Source of the DNA: Candidatus Dadabacteria bacterium UBA1144
GTDB taxonomy: Bacteria > Desulfobacterota_D > UBA1144
DNA length: 31,020 nt
Reading direction: 5' to 3'
Assembly: GCA_905181755.1 (NCBI GenBank)
Contig: CAJIYY010000004.1
Coordinates: 1-31,020 of the forward strand
The notes beneath the pieces are model-generated. The model worked only from the letters and a program-made list of their open reading frames with translations. It was not told the origin of the DNA and made no database searches. The position numbers were made by a program, and so were the translations under genes. Of this stretch, positions 22,126 to 30,349 are shown piece by piece (the stretch's first letter is position 1; every line of letters starts with the position of its first letter).

Positions 22126-23653
22126 GGTGTAGCTCGATTTCACTAAAATCAATAATTCCCATTTTTGAGAAGTGCACATTCTTTATTTTTTTATTTTTTA
22201 AATAAATTTGATTAGAAATAAATAGAGGAATAATAATATTCTTATCATATATTAATTCTTTCTGAGCTTTGAAATATGTCTCTTCACGTTTATTTCTTGA
22301 TGTCTGATATGATGCTAAGCTTATATTCTTATCATACGAGGGGCTACACCATCCAGTCTCATTGTTCCCACCATTGCATGTAAAGATATTCATAAAATTA
22401 TGTGGATCAGGATAGTCAGCTGCCCAACCGGCTCTAAACATGTGCGGCCTGTCAATGTCGAGTGTAGTTAAGTAAATTTTCCATTCTAATCCCTCTATCT
22501 GAACTTTGATCCCCAAATTCTCCATCCACATATTCTGAAGCATTTCGGCTATAATTCTATTGTTTCCACTTTCTGGAAATAAGAATTTAACCTTCGGGAA
22601 CAAGCTTCTATCTTTGAATCCATTCTCGTCTAAAATTTTGTTGGCTTGTTCTTTGTCAAACCTTGGCTTGTTCTTGTGAATGCTCCCTATTAATCCTGGA
22701 GGGATCCATGATTCGGTCTGTATGACAGTATTATATAAAACTTTTTCAAATGCAGACTTGTTAACCGAGAGAGAGAAAGCTTCACGTATTTTTCTATTAT
22801 TAAAAGGAAATTTCTTCACATTAAACCCCACGTAATTATTTCTGAATTGGGATTCATAGTTTAAGATTTTCTTAGACTTTAAATAAGGAATCTCTAACAG
22901 CGGAATACCTCCTCCATCTAGAATGTCCACTTTACCATTCTCGAACATAGCGAGGGATGAAGATGGATTACTATTCATCAATAGTAGAATTGAATGTAGA
23001 TCTTTGTCCTTTGGAGTAAGAAGTATGTAATTGTGGCTTTCCCATTTAGTCAATCTATATTTTCCTAAAGTCACTATATTGGTGGGATGGATCCACTTCT
23101 CTTTGTATTCGTTTATCTTTCCTTTTCTAATAGGAAATGTAGACATAAAGCTTAGAAGGCTCATAAAATACGACTTATTTTCTACTAAATTAATTAAAAT
23201 TGTATTATCATTAGGGGCTTTAACTCCTACTAGTGCGAAGTCATCTATGGTCCCAAGATTGTATTCTTTTGCATTTTTGATGTCGTATAAGAAATATGCA
23301 TAATCTGCAGCAGTCCTTGGGTTAAGAAGTCTTTCCCAAGAGTCTAGGAAGTCCTGAGAAGATAGCTTCTGACCATCTGACCAATTGATACCATCTTTAA
23401 TCTTAATTGTTATTGTTTTATTTTCTTTGTCGACAGTCCAAGACTCTGCTAGGTTTGGTTCCAGCTCAAGTTTATTGTTAAATTTTGTTAACCCTCCCAT
23501 TATATTGTTTATGATCTGAAAGGATGAGCTATCTGTAGCCAGATTCCAGTCAAGAGTTCCTGGTTCACTTCCAATATTGATTCTTATTGTTGACGAATAT
23601 GATCCAGTCGCAGAGGCGAAAATGAAGAGAGTTATTAGTAGGAGATATTTCAA
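22115..23653 (-). CDS. periplasmic oligopeptide-type ABC transporter binding protein
   Basis: A 512-residue solute-binding protein of family 5 (OppA/DppA/MppA type). It has an N-terminal signal peptide (about 1-20, cleavage near SYS-ST) with no lipobox cysteine, so a soluble periplasmic protein is expected. Family features are INIGSEPGTLDWNLATDSSS, LEPNLAESWTVDKENKTITIKIKDGINWSDGQKLSSQDFLDSW (split across residues about 60-105), KIREAFSLSVNKSAF and FRAGWAADYPDPHNFMNIF. The last resembles the OppA 'GWxxDYxDP' pattern. No permease or ATPase genes accompany it; it lies 15 bases behind the carboxylase carrier gene. The start is TTG 23653 (an in-frame stop lies three codons upstream) with no ribosome site, so coupling is likely. 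Ligand, peptide or otherwise, is unknown. Confidence 0.86.
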   Translation of the reverse strand: MKYLLLITLFIFASATGSYSSTIRINIGSEPGTLDWNLATDSSSFQIINNIMGGLTKFNNKLELEPNLAESWTVDKENKTITIKIKDGINWSDGQKLSSQDFLDSWERLLNPRTAADYAYFLYDIKNAKEYNLGTIDDFALVGVKAPNDNTILINLVENKSYFMSLLSFMSTFPIRKGKINEYKEKWIHPTNIVTLGKYRLTKWESHNYILLTPKDKDLHSILLLMNSNPSSSLAMFENGKVDILDGGGIPLLEIPYLKSKKILNYESQFRNNYVGFNVKKFPFNNRKIREAFSLSVNKSAFEKVLYNTVIQTESWIPPGLIGSIHKNKPRFDKEQANKILDENGFKDRSLFPKVKFLFPESGNNRIIAEMLQNMWMENLGIKVQIEGLEWKIYLTTLDIDRPHMFRAGWAADYPDPHNFMNIFTCNGGNNETGWCSPSYDKNISLASYQTSRNKREETYFKAQKELIYDKNIIIPLFISNQIYLKNKKIKNVHFSKMGIIDFSEIELHPTN

Positions 23654-23668
23654 TTTAACTTAATGATA

Positions 23669-24169
23669 TTATTTTTTGTCTTGAGATTCAACTGTTAATA
23701 TATGGGCACCTAAATCTACCGTGTCACCTTCTTTTACACTTATGCCTGTAATTTTGCCATCTATAGTTGTTTTTAGCTCGCTCTCCATCTTCATTGCTTC
23801 AACAACTACTACTCCTTCACCTTCGGAAACTATGTCACCAATAGACTTAAGAATTTTAACTACTCTGCCGGGCATTGGAGCAGAAATTTTATCAATTCCT
23901 GAGGTATTTTCTGTCCCTCCTTTATCCCTTACTGAAGGTATCTCATAACTAAAAAGATCACCTTTAAAGAACAGGTCAATTCTTTTGCCTTCTTTTTGTA
24001 TTGCAATTGTGTATGTTGACCCATTAACGATTAAAGAGTACAAGTTGGAGTCGATTCTAATTAGTTCAGCATGGTACTCTTTTTCATCAAGAGTAATTTC
24101 GTAAGCATCCCCTTGCTGTAGCAATTCAAAAGAAACCATTTTTTTGTTAATCTTAAGTGTATATTTCAT
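23669..24169 (-). CDS. biotin carboxyl carrier subunit of propionyl/acyl-CoA carboxylase
   Basis: This small subunit carries the biotin that shuttles carboxyl groups between the biotin carboxylase and the carboxyltransferase. The C-terminal biotinyl domain (about residues 95-165) has the modified lysine in VVEAMKMESELK, with the typical APMPGRVVKI start. The N-terminal 85 residues are beta-rich and probably correspond to the BT linker domain of fused PCC alpha chains. The start is ATG 24169 (166 residues); a GTG at 24181 would add four. It lies directly downstream of the biotin carboxylase gene. In animals and actinobacteria the two parts are fused, so here the alpha chain is split. Confidence 0.9.
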   Translation of the reverse strand: MKYTLKINKKMVSFELLQQGDAYEITLDEKEYHAELIRIDSNLYSLIVNGSTYTIAIQKEGKRIDLFFKGDLFSYEIPSVRDKGGTENTSGIDKISAPMPGRVVKILKSIGDIVSEGEGVVVVEAMKMESELKTTIDGKITGISVKEGDTVDLGAHILTVESQDKK

Positions 24170-24185
24170 TTTCTTATTCACTCAT

Positions 24186-25682
24186 CTAGAACATTGAGTT
24201 TCTAGAAACACTTGATCCCCTAGCAATGTATTTCCAAGGAGTAAACCTTGGATCTCTTTTAAGATTGTCAACACCAATTCCAGAGTGGAGAATAATTGCT
24301 GATGCAATAGTAGCGATATTAGAATTATCCTTAGGTATTTTTAGAAGTTTTTTGTGTTTTTCTATAAAGCCTGTGTCTAATTTTCCTGAAATAAAATCTT
24401 TATCATTCATAAGTCTTACTAAAAAGCCTAGGTTTGTCTTAACTCCCAAAACTACATACTCTGATAGTGCCCTAGACATTCTTTTTATGGCACCTTCTCT
24501 ATTCTCAGACCAAACTATTAATTTAGATAGCATTGGATCATAAAACGTTGTAACTTCGTAGCCATTAAATAGCGATGAGTCATCTCTAACCCCAGGTCCT
24601 TGAGGTGATTTTGCGTAAATCACTGTGCCCGGTGTTGGAAGGAAGTTATTGTCAGGATCCTCAGCACAAACTCTACACTCAATTGCGTGCCCTTTAATTG
24701 ATATATCCTCTTGCTTTATACTTAATTCATGTCCGTAAGAAACTTTAATCATTTCTTGGACAATATCGATTCCAGTTATCATTTCGGTAATTGGGTGCTC
24801 TACTTGAACTCTTGTGTTCATTTCCAAGAAGTAGAAGTTTTCCTTTTGGTCCATTATGAATTCAACTGTTCCAGCACCTGAGTAAGAAACTTTCTTTGCA
24901 AGCTTAACTGCAATTTCTCCCATTTTTATTCTTGTTTTCTCACTTACACCAGGGGAAGGAGCTTCTTCAACAACTTTTTGATGCCTTCTTTGAATTGAAC
25001 ATTCTCGTTCAAAAAGGTGAACAACATTACCTTTCTTGTCACCAAGAATCTGTATTTCTATGTGTCTTGGTTCTTGAATGAACCTCTCAATAAATACAGC
25101 ATCGTTATTGAAAGCAGACTTAGCCTCACTTTTTGCCATACGAAGAGAGTTCTCAAATTCCGATTCCTTTTCTACTAGTCTCATTCCTTTTCCACCACCA
25201 CCTGCAGTGGCCTTAATCATTAAGGGGTAGCCAATTCCTCTTGCAATCTCTAGAGCCTCACTGTCTTTTACTTCTCCAGCTGTTCCAGGAACCAGCGGAA
25301 CTTTCGCTTCTTTAGCTATCTCTCTTGAGGTTATCTTGTCACCCATAGATTTTATAGCTTCTGGACTTGGTCCAATAAAGTCGATTTTATTTTTTTCACA
25401 TTCTTCGGCAAATTCTGCATTTTCTGCCAAGAAGCCGTATCCCGGATGAATACCATCACACTTAGCTTTTTTTGCTACTGAGATAATTCTTTTTCCAACA
25501 AGGTAGCTTTCACTTGGAAGTGGTTTACCTATGTTGAAAGCCTCATCGGCTAAGTTTACATGTAGAGAGTTTTTGTCGGCATCAGAATACACCGCAACAG
25601 TTTTTATTCCAAGCTCTTTTGCTGCTCTAATTATTCTTACAGCAATTTCTCCTCGGTTAGCAATTAAAATCTTCTTATACAT
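24186..25682 (-). CDS. pccA: biotin carboxylase subunit of propionyl/acyl-CoA carboxylase
   Basis: This subunit carboxylates biotin with bicarbonate and ATP. The 498-residue protein has all biotin carboxylase hallmarks: KKILIANRGEIAVRIIRA, HPGYGFLAEN, the glycine-rich ATP loop KATAGGGGKGMRLV (about 157-170), ERDCSIQRRHQKV-like FERECSIQRRHQKVVEEAP, and the catalytic EMNTRVQVEHPITE (287-300) containing the Arg and Glu of the active site. It is slightly longer than E. coli AccC (449), with an extra C-terminal segment as in acyl-CoA carboxylases. GGAGA lies 8 bases before the ATG. The neighbouring pccB makes propionyl-CoA the likely substrate; an acetyl-CoA carboxylase role cannot be fully excluded. 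Confidence 0.9.
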   Translation of the reverse strand: MYKKILIANRGEIAVRIIRAAKELGIKTVAVYSDADKNSLHVNLADEAFNIGKPLPSESYLVGKRIISVAKKAKCDGIHPGYGFLAENAEFAEECEKNKIDFIGPSPEAIKSMGDKITSREIAKEAKVPLVPGTAGEVKDSEALEIARGIGYPLMIKATAGGGGKGMRLVEKESEFENSLRMAKSEAKSAFNNDAVFIERFIQEPRHIEIQILGDKKGNVVHLFERECSIQRRHQKVVEEAPSPGVSEKTRIKMGEIAVKLAKKVSYSGAGTVEFIMDQKENFYFLEMNTRVQVEHPITEMITGIDIVQEMIKVSYGHELSIKQEDISIKGHAIECRVCAEDPDNNFLPTPGTVIYAKSPQGPGVRDDSSLFNGYEVTTFYDPMLSKLIVWSENREGAIKRMSRALSEYVVLGVKTNLGFLVRLMNDKDFISGKLDTGFIEKHKKLLKIPKDNSNIATIASAIILHSGIGVDNLKRDPRFTPWKYIARGSSVSRNSMF

Positions 25683-25703
25683 AAATTAAATCTCCAAAGA
25701 AAC

Positions 25704-27266
25704 CTATAAAGGTATTAGCCCATGTTTTTTCGGTGGGTTATTTTGTCGCTTCCCTTCTAACATTTCAAAAGATCTTATAACCCTAACTCTTGTATCTTCG
25801 GGCTTTAATACTTCGTCAATGTATCCAAGGTTGGCAGCTCTATAGGGATTTGCGAATAACTCCTTGTACTCTTCAACTAATTTTGCTTTTTCAGCTACTG
25901 GGTCTTTCGCATTTTGTATTTCTCTTTTGTTTACTATGTTCACAGCTCCATCAGGACCCATAACGGCAATTTCAGCAGTTGGGAACGCAAGATTTATATC
26001 ACCTCTAAGATGCTTTGAGGACATAACATCGTACGCACCTCCATATGCTTTTCTTGTAATAACAGTAACTCTTGGCACTGTTGCTTCACAATAAGCATAT
26101 AGTAGTTTTGCACCATGGAGAATGATCCCGTTTAATTCCTGGTCAACTCCGGGAAGGAACCCTGGTACGTCTACTAATGTTAAAAGGGGAATGTTGAAAC
26201 AATCGCAAAATCTCACAAACCTGGCACCTTTTATAGATGATTTAATATCAAGAACTCCAGCTAAGACATTAGGTTGATTACCTACGATACCAACGGTTTT
26301 TCCGTTTAGTCTAGCAAATCCTGCAATAATATTCGGAGCGTAATTCTCAGCTACTTCAAAGAAGTATTCATTGTCAACAATCATACTTACAACTTCCTTC
26401 ATATCATAAGGCTTGTTAGGGTTCGTCGGGATAATATCTGTGAGTTTATTAGTTTTTCTGTCTATCGGATCGTCACATTTTAATACAGGGGGGTCTTCCA
26501 TGTTGTTTAGAGGTAAAAAGGTAAAAAGTTCTCTTAGAAGTTTAAGACAGTCCTCGTCATCTTCTGCAGCAAACTGAGCCACACCACTTTTGGTTGAATG
26601 CATCTCTGCTCCACCAAGCTCTTCTTGTGTTACTTCTTCATTTGTTACAGATTTAACAACATCAGGACCGGTTATGAACATATAACTTGTATTTTTAACC
26701 ATGGCTATGAAGTCTGTCATTGCTGGAGAGTACACAGCTCCACCTGCACTTGGACCCATAATTGCAGATATCTGAGGAATAACTCCAGAAGCCTGAACAT
26801 TTCTGAGAAATATTTCTGCATATCCAGCCAAGCCTCGAACGCCTTCTTGTATTCGTGCACCACCTGAATCGCTAAGCCCGATAACTGGACATCCAACTTG
26901 AACAGCCATGTCCATTATCTTAGTAATTTTTCTTGCATGAGCTAATCCTAGTGCTCCGCCAAAAATTGTAAAATCTTGAGCATAGACAAAAACTTGCCTC
27001 CCATCGATCTTCCCATATCCCGTAATTACTCCATCACCTAGGAATTTAGTTTTTTCCATACCGAAGTTATGGTTTTGATGCTCTACGAATTTGTCTAGTT
27101 CAACAAAAGAATCATTGTCTAAGAGATAATTAACCCTTTCTCTAGCAGTCAGTTTTCCTTTGTCATGCTGCTTCTTTACCCTAGCCTCTCCACCTGCATC
27201 ATCAGCAAGTGCTATCTTGTCCTCTAGGAATTTAATTTTTTGGTCCATCGTTTGATCAGTACTCAT
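25704..27266 (-). CDS. pccB: propionyl-CoA carboxylase, carboxyltransferase (beta) subunit
   Basis: The beta subunit moves the carboxyl from biotin to propionyl-CoA, giving methylmalonyl-CoA. The 520-residue protein has the crotonase-fold halves typical of PccB: KLTARERVNYLLD, DFTIFGGALG, LSDSGGARIQEGV, GPSAGGAVYSPA, then VDVPGFLPGVDQE, TRKAYGGAYDVMSSKHL and FPTAEIAVMGPDGAVNI. D423 in GGAYDVM corresponds to Asp422 of Streptomyces PccB, the residue known to favour propionyl- over acetyl-CoA, where acetyl-preferring homologues have a hydrophobic residue. GAGG stands 6 bases before the ATG. It is first in pccB-pccA-carrier-binding protein, spaced 21 and about 16 bases. It feeds the mutase at 7719 through an epimerase not seen here. 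Confidence 0.94.
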   Translation of the reverse strand: MSTDQTMDQKIKFLEDKIALADDAGGEARVKKQHDKGKLTARERVNYLLDNDSFVELDKFVEHQNHNFGMEKTKFLGDGVITGYGKIDGRQVFVYAQDFTIFGGALGLAHARKITKIMDMAVQVGCPVIGLSDSGGARIQEGVRGLAGYAEIFLRNVQASGVIPQISAIMGPSAGGAVYSPAMTDFIAMVKNTSYMFITGPDVVKSVTNEEVTQEELGGAEMHSTKSGVAQFAAEDDEDCLKLLRELFTFLPLNNMEDPPVLKCDDPIDRKTNKLTDIIPTNPNKPYDMKEVVSMIVDNEYFFEVAENYAPNIIAGFARLNGKTVGIVGNQPNVLAGVLDIKSSIKGARFVRFCDCFNIPLLTLVDVPGFLPGVDQELNGIILHGAKLLYAYCEATVPRVTVITRKAYGGAYDVMSSKHLRGDINLAFPTAEIAVMGPDGAVNIVNKREIQNAKDPVAEKAKLVEEYKELFANPYRAANLGYIDEVLKPEDTRVRVIRSFEMLEGKRQNNPPKKHGLIPL

Positions 27267-27352
27267 TTAAAACCTCACGAAATAATATTGCTTAATTAAT
27301 TACTACAAACTTTATTACTATAAAAATTAACAATTAAGTAATAAAATATAAT
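27267..27352 (-). promoter_or_regulatory. 86-base gap with a possible promoter for the carboxylase operon
   Basis: This is the largest gap in the minus-strand block and very AT-rich. On the minus strand TTTGTA (27304-27309) and TATTAT (27282-27287) are 16 bases apart and would start transcription a few bases before the pccB ribosome site. The -35 is weak. No hairpin terminator for coaE is evident. Confidence 0.25.
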
Positions 27353-27964
27353 CTAATAGACCAATTTATCCAGTACCAAATTTAATTGATAATTGAATTC
27401 TTTTAAATTGGAGTTGTTCGATATTATGAAATCTGCTGTTTTACGATTTTTTTCTATTGATTTTTGCATTATTAGCAGTTTTCTTGCATCTTTTTTCTCG
27501 ATCTTATCTCTTTTTGAAATTCTTGAGCTCAAGGTTTCTTTTTTTGCATCAACGTACAAAATGTAACTTAATGTCTTCCCAATTTTTGTTTCTCTTGAAA
27601 TCAAGGCTCCTTCAAATATTACTATTTTCTTCTTTCTCTTACTTAAATTTCTACATATTGATAAAATTCTGTCTGCTAAAGCTGGATGAACAATCTTGTT
27701 AAGGGCTTTTCTTGATTTGTTATCGTTAAACACAATCTCTCTTAACTTTCTTCTACTAATAGTTCCATTGTAGTTCAAAATGTGATTCCCAAATTTTTCA
27801 AGAATTTGCTCGTAACACTTTGTATGTATTTTGAGTAGCTTCTTTGCCTCACTATCTAGATCAAAAGTTCTAATCCCTTTTTCTTTAAAGAAGCCTAGCG
27901 CAGTAGATTTGCCGGAGCCCATAAGTCCTGTTATTCCTATGCTGATAAGATTTTGTTTTTTCAT
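27353..27964 (-). CDS. coaE: dephospho-CoA kinase
   Basis: CoaE phosphorylates the ribose 3'-hydroxyl of dephospho-CoA, the last step of coenzyme A synthesis. The 203-residue protein opens ISIGITGLMGSGKSTALGFF, a P-loop, followed by FDLDSEAKKLL where the family has DAD or DxD for substrate binding. The IVHPALADRI segment (family 'I-x-H-P') and the DKIEKKDARKLLIMQ segment for the lid and ATP region follow. It overlaps gltX by 4 bases (ATGA), so the two are translationally coupled. It ends 86 bases before pccB. Confidence 0.92.
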   Translation of the reverse strand: MKKQNLISIGITGLMGSGKSTALGFFKEKGIRTFDLDSEAKKLLKIHTKCYEQILEKFGNHILNYNGTISRRKLREIVFNDNKSRKALNKIVHPALADRILSICRNLSKRKKKIVIFEGALISRETKIGKTLSYILYVDAKKETLSSRISKRDKIEKKDARKLLIMQKSIEKNRKTADFIISNNSNLKEFNYQLNLVLDKLVY

Positions 27965-29328
27965 AGCTCTAGATAAGATGAGATTCTTTTTATAGAAAGT
28001 TCTTTACCAAGTATGGATATTACCTCAAAGATTCCAGGTGATGCTTTTGAGCCTGTAAGTATTATTCTAAGTGGAAGAGCCAACTCCTTCATCTTCAGAT
28101 TCCTTTTATCAAGGAAGGCGTTCATACAGCTTTTTATGTTATCTATCTCAAAAGACTCTAGGCTTAGAAGCTCATTGTAAAATCCTCTTATGATTTCTTC
28201 TGTTCCTATTTCCAAAAGATCTTCTTTGAATTCATTATTTATGGAAATTAACTCATTCTCACAGAATTTAAGAGATTGCTCTATAGACAACAAGTCTTTG
28301 CCTTTTGCCTTTGCTGCGCTTAATGCTAGATTTATATTAACTTTATCGTGAAAATCTATTTGAATCATTTTGAGTAAATCCTCATTCTCTAATTCTTTTA
28401 TATGTTGCGAGTTCACCCACCTAAGTTTATTCTCGTCAAATATAGCAGGGGACTTTGTTAAATTATCTATATCAAAGAGGCTGACCATCTCCTTTAAAGT
28501 GAAGATTTCTTGATCACCGTGTGACCACCCCAATCTGGCTAGATAATTTAATATTGCAATCGGCAGTATTCCTTCTTTTCTAAAATCATCGATTGATTTA
28601 GATCCGTTTCTTTTGCTAAGCTTGCTTTTATCTTTTCCTAAAATCATTGAAACATGAGTAAAAGTTGGTGGTTTTTTGTTGAAAGACTCAAAGATTAATA
28701 TTTGTTTTGAGGTATTAGACAAGTGGTCCTCCCCTCTTATTACGTTAGTTATCTCCATTTCTGCATCGTCAATTACTGTAGAAAAGTTGTAGGTTGGGTA
28801 TCCATCGCTTCTAAGTATTACAAAGTCATCTAGATTATTAGATGTAATTTTAATTTTTCCTCTTAAGGTGTCATGGAACTCTATTGTTCTGTTCTCGGGA
28901 GTCTTAAAGCGAACTACATAGCTTAAGTCTTCAGGGTGGTCTGTTTTGTCTCTCCAAGTTTTTGGGTACTTGTAAATCTTCTTCTCTTTTTTTGCTTGAT
29001 CTTTAAGCTGCTCAATCTCTTCATTCGTCATGAAGCATCTATAGGCAAGACCTTTGCTTACTAACTCTTCCGCAAGTTTTTTATAAGTATCTAATTTCTT
29101 AGACTGAACATATGGCCCCTCGTCGTGAATTATTCCAAGCCATTTGAGTGATTTAAGTATTTCATTTAAAGAGTCATCAGTAGATCTTTCCTGGTCGGTA
29201 TCTTCAATCCTTAAGATGAATTTCCCTTTATTTTTTTTGGTAAAAAGAAAGTTAAATATAGCAGTTCTCACTGCTCCAAGATGGAGAGAGCCAGTTGGGC
29301 TAGGTGCAAATCGTGTAATTGTGCTCAT
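27961..29328 (-). CDS. gltX: glutamyl-tRNA synthetase
   Basis: A class I synthetase that charges glutamate. ATG 29328 gives 455 residues beginning MSTITRFAPSPTGSLHLGAV; a TTG five codons upstream is less likely. The HIGH motif is HLGA and the KMSKS motif is KLSKRNG. FILRIEDTDQERS, the Glu-binding RGEDHLSNTSKQI and SHVSMILGKDKSKLSK-like THVSMILGKDKSKLSK are present. The C-terminal helical anticodon domain is complete. Glutamyl-tRNA also feeds HemL through the C5 pathway. Whether the enzyme is discriminating or also charges tRNA-Gln cannot be read here; no glnS or gatCAB is in the window. It overlaps coaE by 4 bases. Confidence 0.95.
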   Translation of the reverse strand: MSTITRFAPSPTGSLHLGAVRTAIFNFLFTKKNKGKFILRIEDTDQERSTDDSLNEILKSLKWLGIIHDEGPYVQSKKLDTYKKLAEELVSKGLAYRCFMTNEEIEQLKDQAKKEKKIYKYPKTWRDKTDHPEDLSYVVRFKTPENRTIEFHDTLRGKIKITSNNLDDFVILRSDGYPTYNFSTVIDDAEMEITNVIRGEDHLSNTSKQILIFESFNKKPPTFTHVSMILGKDKSKLSKRNGSKSIDDFRKEGILPIAILNYLARLGWSHGDQEIFTLKEMVSLFDIDNLTKSPAIFDENKLRWVNSQHIKELENEDLLKMIQIDFHDKVNINLALSAAKAKGKDLLSIEQSLKFCENELISINNEFKEDLLEIGTEEIIRGFYNELLSLESFEIDNIKSCMNAFLDKRNLKMKELALPLRIILTGSKASPGIFEVISILGKELSIKRISSYLEL

Positions 29329-29356
29329 GTTTTTGTTAACCAATATATATTGTATA

Positions 29357-29920
29357 TTAGGTTTGTAGTTTTAAGAATTTTTTCCCAATACTTAAAAAAT
29401 AGATTTGTATTAATAAAGCATAAGAAACTATTAAAGTTAGTCCTATATAGGGATCTTTAAGGTCAGGTATGAATCCAATACCTTTATGGTAAACCAATAG
29501 AAGCCAGCCAAGGCATGAAATTGTTAGAACTATAAAAATAGATTTACTAGCTTCTTTAAAGTTCTTTTTAATTGAAATTGTTAAGGATAAGAATATGGCG
29601 GATATGCTAATTAAAGATATTGAGGTGCTATCAATCTTTATTCCCAGTCTTTCGATTAAAAGATAATCTAAATATGAAAATGGTATTTTGGTGTATACGA
29701 TGCTGTTTAGCGCAATAGAATGAAGCTCAGTCAAGAAGCAAAACCCTATACCGTAAAAAATCCCCAGCAAGCACCAGCTAGATATTGTAATAACCAAAAA
29801 TGCCAGATTTAATTTTAAAGTTCCCTTGTAGGCCCAACCAAAGCAATTTACAAGTACCACGAAAACGTGTAGCAGATTAAAGAAGCTGTCTATGCTGGTA
29901 TAATAAGGATGATTAATCAT
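29357..29920 (-). CDS. membrane protein, DUF2784-like
   Basis: A 187-residue membrane protein with about five hydrophobic segments (near 11-27, 37-60, 100-118, 127-145 and 160-178, counting from ATG 29920). A TTG at 29926 adds two residues. The N-terminal part reads FFNLLHVFVVLVNCFGWAYK, then ISSWCLLGIFYGIGFCFLTELHS. This resembles DUF2784, where a 'LHxxFVxFxxxG' helix is followed by 'GxxCPLTxLE'. The match is from memory and the protein is longer than typical members, so I hold it loosely. Function unknown. It lies directly upstream of gltX on the same strand, and only 24 bases separate it from divergent ruvX. Confidence 0.5.
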   Translation of the reverse strand: MINHPYYTSIDSFFNLLHVFVVLVNCFGWAYKGTLKLNLAFLVITISSWCLLGIFYGIGFCFLTELHSIALNSIVYTKIPFSYLDYLLIERLGIKIDSTSISLISISAIFLSLTISIKKNFKEASKSIFIVLTISCLGWLLLVYHKGIGFIPDLKDPYIGLTLIVSYALLIQIYFLSIGKKFLKLQT

Positions 29921-29944
29921 ATTCAATATACTATATTAAAAATA

Positions 29945-30349
29945 ATGAGTATTTTAGCAATTGACTTTGGACTTAAAAGGATTGGGATCGCGGGTAGTGA
30001 TGAGCTGGGTATTACCAGCCATCCTATTAAGCTTGTTTATAATGATTCAAAGGGTGAATATTTTAACGAAATAATTTCTATAATAGAAGAGAGAGCTCCT
30101 GACTTAATCTTAGTAGGACTGCCTATTAAAGATGATGGCAGGCTTAGGATACAAGGAGATATCGAAGTTTTTACTAAAGCCCTCAGAAAGCTAACCTTGA
30201 TAAAGATTGAATATTGGAATGAGAATTTTACTTCTAAAGAGGCGGATGAAATTTTAATTAAAATGAATGTTTCAAGGAAGAAGAGAAAAAGTTTTCAAGA
30301 TATGCTTGCAGCCTGTCTAATAATTGATAGCTATATGAGGAGTCTGTAA
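29945..30349 (+). CDS. ruvX: RuvX/YqgF-family RNase H-fold nuclease
   Basis: This small protein is the putative Holliday junction resolvase YqgF, also linked to 16S rRNA 5' maturation. ATG 29945 gives 134 residues beginning MSILAIDFGLKRIGIAGSDE, the family start with the first catalytic Asp; an in-frame ATG at 29909 would add 12 residues lying within the divergent gene's start region. LILVGLPIKDDG matches 'VVGLPxxxDG', EYWNENFTSKEADEIL matches 'DERxTTxxAxxxL' (Asp-Glu-Arg here Asn-Glu-Asn), and QDMLAACLIIDSYM carries the last Asp. Its final codons hold the GAGGAG ribosome site of the next gene, and its TAA overlaps that gene's proposed ATT start. Confidence 0.87.
   Translation: MSILAIDFGLKRIGIAGSDELGITSHPIKLVYNDSKGEYFNEIISIIEERAPDLILVGLPIKDDGRLRIQGDIEVFTKALRKLTLIKIEYWNENFTSKEADEILIKMNVSRKKRKSFQDMLAACLIIDSYMRSL
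30337..30342 (+). promoter_or_regulatory. ribosome binding site before a probable ATT start
   Basis: GAGGAG lies within the end of ruvX. Six bases later comes ATT (30349-30351), which overlaps the ruvX TAA. The downstream hydrolase frame is open from 30331 (TAG at 30328-30330) and has no ATG, GTG or TTG before its oxyanion-hole motif, so this site decides the start. Confidence 0.55.
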
